Of a stretch of 22,803 bases of DNA, positions 15,360 through 22,803 are shown one piece after another. Source of the stretch: CAKTOF01 sp964523945 (GTDB lineage: Bacteria; Bacillota; Clostridia; Oscillospirales; Oscillospiraceae); assembly GCA_964523945.1 (NCBI GenBank), contig CAZGBU010000019.1, forward strand, positions 1-22,803. Reading direction: 5' to 3'. Within the stretch, counting starts at the first letter, position 1, and each line of letters opens with the position of its first letter. The translations under genes and the position numbers were made by a program. The notes under the pieces were generated by a model. It had not been told where the DNA came from. It did no database searches and saw only the letters and a list, made by a program, of their open reading frames with translations.

Positions 15360-16241
15360 TCAGCCACCGGTCCGGCCGCGGAAAATGGCGCCGACGACGC
15401 GCGGACCTGCATTACAGGCGATGGCTGCGCCAATCTGGTATTCTTCCGCCGGCGGATAGCCGAGCGCCTCGGTCAGCGCGGCGGCCATGGCGTCGCGTGC
15501 GGCGTGATCGCTGCCGTAGACGACGCAGTACGGCGTGCCCGGTTCGATCTCGGCGACGGTTCGGGCCAGCACATCCGGGATGATGTGTTTCTCGCCGCGC
15601 ACTTTGCCGGCCGTTGTGATCTTATGATCGAAGATGCGCATGATGGCCTTCAGCCCGATGGCTTCCCCGACGAAGGCTGCTGCGCTCGGGATTCGGCCGG
15701 ATTTGGACGCGTACTTGAGCGAATACATACCAAAATAGATTACACAGTGGTCGACCCAGTCTTGAACAAAACGCACAATCTCCTCTGCCGGGACATCCTG
15801 CTGCGCCATCTGCGCGGCCTGGGCGGCGGCGTAGCCATAGGCACCGGTGTATGACGCGCCGTCGATCAGATGAATCCGGAAGCTGCCGGCCAGATCCGGG
15901 TGCGCATCGAGAAATGTCTGGCGGGCAAAAACCGCGTTTTCATAGGTCGCAGAACCCTCGGAGTTGATCAGGATCAGAATCGCGTCGGACCATCCCTCCT
16001 CCACAAGCTGCGCATAGAGTGATTCAAACTCAAACGCAGTGATCTGTGAGGTGGACGGGTAGCCATTGAAGCTTTCGAGCATCTGATAAAAGGTTTCGTT
16101 GTCAAAGTCAATGCGGCTGGTATAGGAGCGGTCGCCGAGGATGATCTGGAACGGGAGAATGCGGAGATGATCCGCCAGACGCTGTTCCTGTTCGTAAGAC
16201 AGGTCGCTGGCAGAGTCGGTCAGTATGATGGTTTTGCCCAT
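15360..16241 (-). CDS. DegV family fatty-acid-binding protein
   Basis: This 293-residue protein has the usual DegV length. The N-terminal TDSASDL motif (residues 8-14) and the PSTSQIT motif (62-68) form the fatty-acid carboxylate site. The second domain contains LKYASKSGRIPSAAAF, typical of the family. Characterised members (FakB) bind a fatty acid for phosphorylation by the FakA kinase, feeding exogenous fatty acid into phospholipids. No fakA-like gene lies nearby, so this may be an unlinked FakB. I chose the ATG at 16241 because AAGGGGG is 7 nt upstream. The earlier in-frame ATG lacks a site. It has its own promoter at 16275-16303 and ends at a hairpin shared with the converging oxidoreductase gene. 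Confidence 0.9.
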   Translation of the reverse strand: MGKTIILTDSASDLSYEQEQRLADHLRILPFQIILGDRSYTSRIDFDNETFYQMLESFNGYPSTSQITAFEFESLYAQLVEEGWSDAILILINSEGSATYENAVFARQTFLDAHPDLAGSFRIHLIDGASYTGAYGYAAAQAAQMAQQDVPAEEIVRFVQDWVDHCVIYFGMYSLKYASKSGRIPSAAAFVGEAIGLKAIMRIFDHKITTAGKVRGEKHIIPDVLARTVAEIEPGTPYCVVYGSDHAARDAMAAALTEALGYPPAEEYQIGAAIACNAGPRVVGAIFRGRTGG

Positions 16242-16274
16242 AGCGGAGCCCCCTTGCAAATTAAAACAAAGAGA

Positions 16275-16303
16275 ACTATACCACAGACGATGGAAAAAGT
16301 CAA
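16275..16303 (-). promoter_or_regulatory. Sigma-A promoter of degV
   Basis: On the minus strand, TTGACT (16298-16303), a 17-nt spacer, then TATAGT (16275-16280). The -35 lies inside the T-rich tail of the terminator of the upstream GDSL gene. Confidence 0.75.
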
Positions 16304-16332
16304 AGCGGCCGCCCCGGTGGGGGCGGCCGCTT
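16291..16332 (-). terminator. Terminator of the GDSL hydrolase gene
   Basis: 13-bp stem AAGCGGCCGCCCC / GGGGCGGCCGCTT (16303-16315 and 16320-16332) with a GGTG-type loop. On the minus strand it is followed by TGACTTTTTCC. Both arms contain the octamer GCGGCCGC. Confidence 0.75.
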
Positions 16333-16336
16333 CCAG

Positions 16337-17041
16337 TCAGCCTGCGCGGTCAATCAGCTCGTGCTCGGCAAATTCAGAGAAAGCGGTGCGGATGATCTTT
16401 TGCCCTGCCTCGTTGGGATGGATCCCGTCCAGACAGACATAGTCTTCCAGATGTCGGTTTTGCAGAAATGCGCCGCGCAGATCAACACATGGCGCATCCA
16501 TTTCATCGGCAATGTGCTCAACCGCGCGCGAATACATCTCCTGATAGCGGTAGATCGCGTTCAGATCGCCGAGCCAGTGCAGAATCGGCTTCGGATCGAG
16601 ACCGTCGCGGCAGATCCAGTTCAGGTATCGGTCTGAACAAATTGGAGGCAGGGTCGTGAGAATTGGGCGGATGCCGCGCGCGCGCAGGCCGGATACGGCG
16701 CTGCGCAGCTTTGCGCAGAATTCCGGCAGCGGTGTTTTGGGCTGATGCTCTGCGTCCGGTGCAGCGGCGACGGCCGCCCAGTCAAAATCGCAGTCGTTGC
16801 CGCCGTATTCAAGAATGACGGCCCGGCAGGACGGATCGCGTTCGAGAATGCGGTGCAGAAATGTGAGTCCCTTGACGATCGTGCTGCCGAAACGGGATTT
16901 GTTTTCAATGACCAGACCGTAGCGTGTGCAAAATTCGGACGGGTCAAGCTGGGTGGTGAGCACATAGCGGCGGGTCTCGCTGTTTAAAATCACGCCTTTG
17001 AGAATGGAATCGCCGCTGATGAGGATACGGTTGCTGGCCAT
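16337..17041 (-). CDS. SGNH/GDSL-type lipase or esterase family protein
   Basis: This 234-residue protein contains the SGNH blocks in order: GDSI with the nucleophile Ser12, Gly52 in RFGST, Asn82 in EYGGND, and the Asp205-x-x-His208 pair in CLDGIHPNEAG. No signal peptide or membrane segment is seen, so it should be cytoplasmic. Family members hydrolyse esters of lipids, acyl-CoA or acetylated sugars. The polymer-modifying members are exported, so this one is more likely an intracellular esterase of unknown substrate. I chose the ATG at 17041 because AGGAG lies 7 nt upstream. In-frame sequence further upstream crosses the promoter. It has a consensus promoter overlapped by an inverted repeat, which suggests specific control. 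Confidence 0.88.
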   Translation of the reverse strand: MASNRILISGDSILKGVILNSETRRYVLTTQLDPSEFCTRYGLVIENKSRFGSTIVKGLTFLHRILERDPSCRAVILEYGGNDCDFDWAAVAAAPDAEHQPKTPLPEFCAKLRSAVSGLRARGIRPILTTLPPICSDRYLNWICRDGLDPKPILHWLGDLNAIYRYQEMYSRAVEHIADEMDAPCVDLRGAFLQNRHLEDYVCLDGIHPNEAGQKIIRTAFSEFAEHELIDRAG

Positions 17042-17089
17042 ACAATCACTCCTGACATTATGTAGTTTTGAAAACCATATAACGTAATT

Positions 17090-17118
17090 ATAATATGACA
17101 TGATGTATGGCATGTCAA
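17090..17118 (-). promoter_or_regulatory. Consensus sigma-A promoter of the GDSL gene
   Basis: On the minus strand, TTGACA (17113-17118), a 17-nt spacer, then TATTAT (17090-17095). The leader is about 40 nt. Confidence 0.75.
17096..17117. promoter_or_regulatory. Inverted repeat filling the GDSL promoter spacer (operator candidate)
   Basis: TGACATG (17096-17102) and CATGTCA (17111-17117) form a perfect 7-bp dyad with an 8-nt centre. It covers the promoter spacer and most of the -35, the classic place for a repressor. The regulator is unknown. Confidence 0.5.
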
Positions 17119-17140
17119 GGGAAAAAATAAAACGAAAACC

Positions 17141-17179
17141 AAAATCCGCAGGCAAGTGACCGGCTTGCCTGCGGATTTT
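17141..17179. terminator. Strong hairpin between two divergent genes
   Basis: 16-bp stem AAAATCCGCAGGCAAG / CTTGCCTGCGGATTTT with a 7-nt loop. On the minus strand it is followed by GGTTTTCGTTTTATTTTTT, a plausible terminator tail. Yet both flanking genes are transcribed away from here, so no known transcript needs it. Confidence 0.55.
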
Positions 17180-17361
17180 GCAAATATGAAGGAGAAATGA
17201 AAAAGTGCACTGCTGCTTCTTGCACTTATATCTTAACAAGGAGATGTTAAGAATTCTACCGGTGAAATATTAAGTTTCCATGAAATAGTATTTTAATTTT
17301 ATGTCAATCTCGGCAACCGAAAATTGGCGCAAAAAAACCTGCCTTTTTCGCCCGCAATCCC
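17180..17361. other. AT-rich spacer with two small hairpins and a 17-codon micro-ORF
   Basis: This stretch is clearly more AT-rich than its surroundings. It holds AAGTGCA / TGCACTT (17203-17227, 11-nt loop) and TCTTAACA / TGTTAAGA (17231-17252), with AGGAGA as the loop. A plus-strand ATG at 17197 encodes MKKCTAASCTYILTRRC and stops at 17250; its AAGGAG is only 2 nt away, which is poor spacing. I see no convincing gene. See findings. Confidence 0.4.
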
Positions 17362-17389
17362 TTGACATTTTGCAGCGGTGTGGTATGAT
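17362..17389 (+). promoter_or_regulatory. Sigma-A promoter of clpB
   Basis: TTGACA (17362-17367), a 16-nt spacer, then TATGAT (17384-17389). Transcription is predicted near 17396, just ahead of the CIRCE element. Confidence 0.8.
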
Positions 17390-17401
17390 GAGCATAAGAG
17401 A

Positions 17402-17428
17402 TTAGCACTCTCCGATGAAGAGTGCTAA
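17402..17428 (+). promoter_or_regulatory. Perfect CIRCE operator (HrcA binding site)
   Basis: TTAGCACTC, 9 nt, GAGTGCTAA: both arms match the CIRCE consensus exactly. It lies right after the predicted transcription start of clpB, so HrcA should repress clpB until heat or misfolded protein relieves it. The remaining leader, 17429-17514, shows nothing further before the AGGAG ribosome site at 17501. Confidence 0.95.
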
Positions 17429-17514
17429 AACCGAAATGACCCGTGCAGCGGCAGCAGCAGAACCAAAAGAAGCATGGCATCGAAATCGGCCGCTGCGGGA
17501 AGGAGCAGATGAAT

Positions 17515-20109
<2,595 letters not shown>

Positions 20110-20124
20110 ATCCCGATCACGTCC

Positions 20125-20154
20125 CGAAAAGCCGCCCGCAAGGGCGGCTTTTCG
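20125..20154 (+). terminator. Terminator of clpB
   Basis: 13-bp stem CGAAAAGCCGCCC / GGGCGGCTTTTCG with a 4-nt GCAA loop. The tail is short and runs directly into the next promoter. Confidence 0.8.
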
Positions 20155-20183
20155 TTGCATGGCTGCTTCAAATCGGCTATACT
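20155..20183 (+). promoter_or_regulatory. Promoter of the two-component system genes
   Basis: TTGCAT (20155-20160), a 17-nt spacer, then TATACT (20178-20183). The -35 begins at the base after the clpB terminator stem. Confidence 0.65.
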
Positions 20184-20210
20184 GGCGAAGAAGAAGGGGG
20201 GCGCTGCGCT

Positions 20211-20888
20211 GTGAATGGATATCGGATCCTGGTCGTCGAGGATGACGAGGTGATTGCAGACACCGTCTGTCGGTACCTGGACAGCTGGGGCTATCAGACC
20301 CGGCGTGTGACAGATTTTGAGCACGTCTTGCGCGCATTTGTCGAGGCGGCGCCGCAGCTTGTGGTCCTGGATATTTCGCTGCCGTTTTTCAATGGCTATC
20401 ACTGGTGCACCGAGATCCGGCGCGTGTCGCAGGTTCCGATCCTGTTTCTCACCTCGGCGGGGGACGATGTCAATCTGGTGACGGCGCTGCAGATGGGCGG
20501 CGACGATTTTCTGACCAAGCCGTTTGCGCTTCCGGTGCTGACGGCGCGTGTGCAGGCGCTGCTGCGCCGGGCATATGACACAGGAGGCGGCGCACAGATT
20601 GCTGCGTGCGGCGATGCGATCTTGAATTTCTCTGACGCAACCATCCGGCTTGGCGAACAGAGCGTCTCGCTGACGCGCAACGAGCTGAGAATCATGCAGC
20701 TCCTGCTGGAAAACCGCGGCCGCGTCGTCAGCCGGGAGGCTTTGATGACCCGGCTGTGGGAATCAGATGAATTTGTTGACGAGAATACGCTGAGCGTTAA
20801 CATAGCGCGGCTGCGCCGCAAGCTGGCCGCAGTCGGCCTGACCGACTGGATCCGCACGGTCAAGGGCGCGGGCTATGTGGCGGGGTGA
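20211..20888 (+). CDS. OmpR/PhoB-family response regulator, BceR-like
   Basis: This 225-residue regulator has a receiver domain (about 3-115): acidic pocket Glu10-Asp11-Asp12, phosphoacceptor Asp54 in VVLDISLP, Thr81 and Lys103 in LTKPF. A winged-helix DNA-binding domain (about 130-224) ends in RTVKGAGYVAG. The segment ISLPFFNGYHWC and the next-door small kinase and ABC genes place it with the Bce-type regulators, which switch on bacitracin or antimicrobial-peptide transporters. The start is GTG at 20211, with AAGGGGGG 9 nt upstream; the nearby ATG is out of frame. Its stop codon overlaps or abuts the kinase start. The likely target is the inverted repeat at 21881 before the ABC genes. Confidence 0.92.
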   Translation: MNGYRILVVEDDEVIADTVCRYLDSWGYQTRRVTDFEHVLRAFVEAAPQLVVLDISLPFFNGYHWCTEIRRVSQVPILFLTSAGDDVNLVTALQMGGDDFLTKPFALPVLTARVQALLRRAYDTGGGAQIAACGDAILNFSDATIRLGEQSVSLTRNELRIMQLLLENRGRVVSREALMTRLWESDEFVDENTLSVNIARLRRKLAAVGLTDWIRTVKGAGYVAG

Positions 20889-20893
20889 GCGGG

Positions 20894-21877
20894 ATGCTAT
20901 GGGACTATCTGCGGCGGCAATATAAGCTGCTTGTGATGCTCGCGGTGTTTGCCTGTGTGTTCGCTGCAGTATTTTACCTGTATGACCTTCCGGTTGAGGT
21001 GGTGGGCTACGCTGCTGCGTTGTGCCTGGCGCTGGGGGCAGCGCTGTTTGCCGTCAGTTTTGCGCGCTATGTGCGCCGGCGGCGCACACTCGAGCGGCTG
21101 ATGGCCAACGTCGGTGAAGCGGCCTATCATCTGCCGCGGCCGAACGGCGCGCTGGAGGCGGACTATCAGGCGCTGCTGCGTGCTGTCTGCGCCGACCGTG
21201 CGCTGCTGGCTGCCGAGTCTGAGGCGGAGCGGCGGGAGATGCTGGATTATTACACGCTTTGGGCGCACCAGATCAAAACGCCCATTGCCGCGATGGATCT
21301 GCTGCTGCAGTCGGACGGCGCGCGCGACACGGAGGCGCTCCAGGCTGAACGATTCAAGATCGGGCAGTATGTGGAGATGGTGCTCTCCTATCTGCGGTTG
21401 GGCAGCGAATCGACGGATTTCGTGCTGCGGCGATGCGCACTGGATGAAATTGTGCGCGGCTGCCTGCGCAAATACGCGCGGCTTTTTATCCTGAAGAAGC
21501 AGACGATAACATTTGAGCCGACCGGCCGGACGGTGCTGACAGATGAAAAGTGGCTTTCGTTTGTCATCGGGCAGGTGCTGCAGAACGCGATCCAGTACAC
21601 ACCGCGCGGCGGCAGTGTGCGCATCTGCGGCGACGGAGCGGATCTCCTGATTGCTGACAGCGGAATCGGCATCCGTGCAGAGGATTTGCCGCGTGTATTT
21701 GAAAAGGGGTTTACCGGCTACAACGGTCAGGCAGAGAAAAAGTCGAGCGGGATTGGGCTGTATCTGTGCCGCTGCACGATGGAGAAACTCGGCGGCGCGA
21801 TCAGTGCGTGGTCCGAACCGGGGCAGGGAACGGCGATCCGCCTGTACCTGCCGGATCGTCCGCTGGAGGTAGAGTGA
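20894..21877 (+). CDS. Intramembrane-sensing histidine kinase, BceS-like
   Basis: This 327-residue kinase has two N-terminal membrane helices (about 12-30 and 36-58) with almost no external loop, as in intramembrane-sensing kinases. The phosphorylated His125 lies in WAHQIKTPIAAM, close to the Bce-type HQIKTP signature. ATP-binding boxes follow: QNAIQYT (N box), DSGIGI, and SSGIGLYLC (G box). Such kinases do not sense the peptide directly but through their partner ABC permease. I chose the ATG at 20894 (GGGTGA 5 nt upstream). GTG at 20885, which overlaps the regulator stop codon, is nearly as likely and would add three residues. It is co-transcribed with the regulator. Confidence 0.9.
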   Translation: MLWDYLRRQYKLLVMLAVFACVFAAVFYLYDLPVEVVGYAAALCLALGAALFAVSFARYVRRRRTLERLMANVGEAAYHLPRPNGALEADYQALLRAVCADRALLAAESEAERREMLDYYTLWAHQIKTPIAAMDLLLQSDGARDTEALQAERFKIGQYVEMVLSYLRLGSESTDFVLRRCALDEIVRGCLRKYARLFILKKQTITFEPTGRTVLTDEKWLSFVIGQVLQNAIQYTPRGGSVRICGDGADLLIADSGIGIRAEDLPRVFEKGFTGYNGQAEKKSSGIGLYLCRCTMEKLGGAISAWSEPGQGTAIRLYLPDRPLEVE

Positions 21878-21880
21878 AGC

Positions 21881-21894
21881 TTACAAAATTGTAA
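21881..21894. promoter_or_regulatory. BceR-type binding site upstream of the ABC genes
   Basis: TTACA-AAAT-TGTAA fits the consensus TNACA-N4-TGTAA that I recall for BceR-like regulators. The symmetry extends to CTTACAA / TTGTAAG (21880-21895). A further GTAAG half-site lies at 21911-21915. It sits about 55 nt upstream of the -10 of the ABC operon. Confidence 0.75.
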
Positions 21895-21945
21895 GAAATC
21901 CGGCCGAATCGTAAGCCGGCGCGATGGATGACCGGCCCGGGTGCA

Positions 21946-21954
21946 TGCTAAAAT
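21946..21954 (+). promoter_or_regulatory. Activator-dependent promoter of the ABC operon
   Basis: TGCTAAAAT is an extended -10. There is no recognisable -35 at the right distance, as expected for a promoter that needs the phosphorylated response regulator. Confidence 0.5.
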
Positions 21955-21981
21955 CACAGCAGAAACAAGGAGGAAACCGAT

Positions 21982-22749
21982 ATGTCACTGCTTGAAGTAT
22001 CGCACCTGAAAAAGATCTATACCACGCGCTTCGGCGGCAATCAGGTCACAGCGCTCCACGATGTCACGTTTTCCGTCGAACAGGGGGAGTACGTCGCAGT
22101 CATGGGTGAGTCCGGCTCCGGCAAAACGACGCTGCTGAACATTCTGGCTGTGCTCGATGTGCCGACGAGCGGGGAGGTGCGGCTGTCCGGCCGCGTGCTC
22201 GGTCAGATTCCCGAGCGGGATCTGGCTGCGTTCCGCCGCGACCATCTTGGATTTGTATTTCAGGATTTCAATCTGCTCGACACATTTTCAATCGAGGACA
22301 ATATTTTCTTGCCGCTGGTGCTTGCCGGACAGGGCTATGACGCGATGCGGGAGCGTCTCGCACCGCTTGCGCGCCAGCTCGGCATCGAGGATATTTTAAC
22401 CAAGTTCCCATACGAGGTCTCGGGCGGGCAGGCACAACGCGCCGCGGTTGCGCGGGCACTGATCACACAGCCGGAGCTGGTGCTGGCAGATGAGCCGACC
22501 GGTGCGCTCGACTCGCGCGCGACCGACAGCCTGCTCCGGCTGTTCGGTGAGATCAACGCCGCCGGCCAGACGATTTTGATGGTTACCCACTCGGTCAAGG
22601 CGGCCAGCCATGCCGGGCGCGTGCTGTTCCTGCGCGACGGCGAGGTGTATCATCAGCTCTACCGCGGCGCGCTGACGCACGAGCAGCTCTTTGGCCGCAT
22701 CTCAGATACCTTGACCGTGATTGCGCAAGGCGGTGAGATCGGTGCGTAA
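21982..22749 (+). CDS. ABC transporter ATP-binding protein, BceA-like
   Basis: This 255-residue ATPase of the MacB/BceA class has Walker A GESGSGKT (42-49), the Q-loop Gln94 in FVFQDFNLLDTF, signature VSGGQ (146-150), Walker B ELVLADEP (Asp170-Glu171) and the switch His203. With a ten-helix permease it forms a complex that both senses antimicrobial peptides and frees lipid II-cycle targets from them. The start ATG follows AAGGAGGA. It lies behind the BceR-type box and its last 8 nt overlap the permease start, so the two subunits are translationally coupled. Confidence 0.93.
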   Translation: MSLLEVSHLKKIYTTRFGGNQVTALHDVTFSVEQGEYVAVMGESGSGKTTLLNILAVLDVPTSGEVRLSGRVLGQIPERDLAAFRRDHLGFVFQDFNLLDTFSIEDNIFLPLVLAGQGYDAMRERLAPLARQLGIEDILTKFPYEVSGGQAQRAAVARALITQPELVLADEPTGALDSRATDSLLRLFGEINAAGQTILMVTHSVKAASHAGRVLFLRDGEVYHQLYRGALTHEQLFGRISDTLTVIAQGGEIGA

Positions 22750-22803
22750 GACAGGTTTCTATACCCGGCTCGCGTTGACGAATATCCTGCGCAACCGGCA
22801 GTT
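22742..22803 (+). CDS. ABC transporter permease, BceB-like (5' end only)
   Basis: The reading frame from GTG at 22742 gives MRKTGFYTRLALTNILRNRQ and runs off the window. This FYxRLAxTNIxxNR pattern is typical of the N-terminus of BceB-type permeases, just before the first membrane helix. AAGGCGGTGAGATC (22727-22740) is a near-perfect ribosome site with 8-nt spacing. The start overlaps the end of the ATPase gene by 8 nt. Only 20 complete codons are visible, so the large external loop that defines peptide specificity cannot be judged. Confidence 0.8.
   Translation, partial: MRKTGFYTRLALTNILRNRQ

Noticed and set aside
17197..17250. Micro-ORF MKKCTAASCTYILTRRC as a confident peptide gene
   Set aside because: The ribosome site is only 2 nt from the ATG, there is no clear promoter and no processing or export partner nearby. 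It is kept only as part of the hairpin-cluster finding.
17244..17272. Nine-codon frame starting at the ATG after AGGAG
   Set aside because: There is no spacing between the ribosome site and the ATG, and the product is only nine residues.
17326..17352. GGCGCAAAAA / TTTTTCGCC hairpin ahead of the clpB promoter
   Set aside because: The stem is mostly A-T with a bulge and has no U-tail, so it is probably chance in an AT-rich spacer.

Overview
The window looks like chromosome from a GC-rich, Gram-positive member of the Clostridia, most like the Oscillospiraceae/Ruminococcaceae-type gut anaerobes. The evidence is strong Shine-Dalgarno sites, sigma-A-type promoters with 17-nt spacers, a perfect CIRCE (HrcA) element, an LtaS-like enzyme, SLH domains, a DegV protein and a Bce-type peptide-sensing module, with no outer-membrane genes. 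The lineage is inferred from gene content and not proven. I see no rRNA, tRNA, CRISPR array, transposase or phage gene.

Left part (1-6990). A minus-strand lipoteichoic-acid-synthase-like phosphotransferase is divergent from a plus-strand left-handed beta-helix (hexapeptide) protein. A 9-9-9 dyad lies between them. A bidirectional terminator follows, then a minus-strand hypothetical gene with its own promoter. Next is a minus-strand operon whose first gene encodes zinc ribbon - membrane helix - von Willebrand A - C-type-lectin-like domains. Four bases later it is followed by a membrane-anchored family 3 glycoside hydrolase of NagZ type. The operon is divergent from a MalY/PatB-type aminotransferase.

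Middle part (7046-15306). The aminotransferase converges, across a 36-bp perfect palindrome, on a secreted SLH-CHAP cell-wall enzyme. Divergent from that enzyme is a two-gene septal or elongation-type wall synthase unit: an FHA-SEDS (FtsW/RodA) fusion overlapping its cognate penicillin-binding protein by ATGA. A terminator separates this from an old-yellow-enzyme-type flavin/Fe-S oxidoreductase.

Right part (15307-22803). Minus-strand degV and GDSL/SGNH hydrolase genes each have their own promoter. An AT-rich, hairpin-rich 320-nt spacer comes next, followed by clpB under a sigma-A promoter with a perfect CIRCE operator. The window ends in a Bce-type module: response regulator, intramembrane-sensing kinase, a BceR-type box, ABC ATPase, and the first 20 codons of the permease, which is cut by the window edge.

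The theme is the cell envelope: teichoic-acid-type polymer synthesis, peptidoglycan synthesis, peptidoglycan cleavage and recycling, surface glycan binding and antimicrobial-peptide sensing. A cross-cutting pattern is that the envelope-gene promoters repeatedly carry the -35 hexamer TTGCAT, while most of the other genes carry TTGACA or TTGACT.
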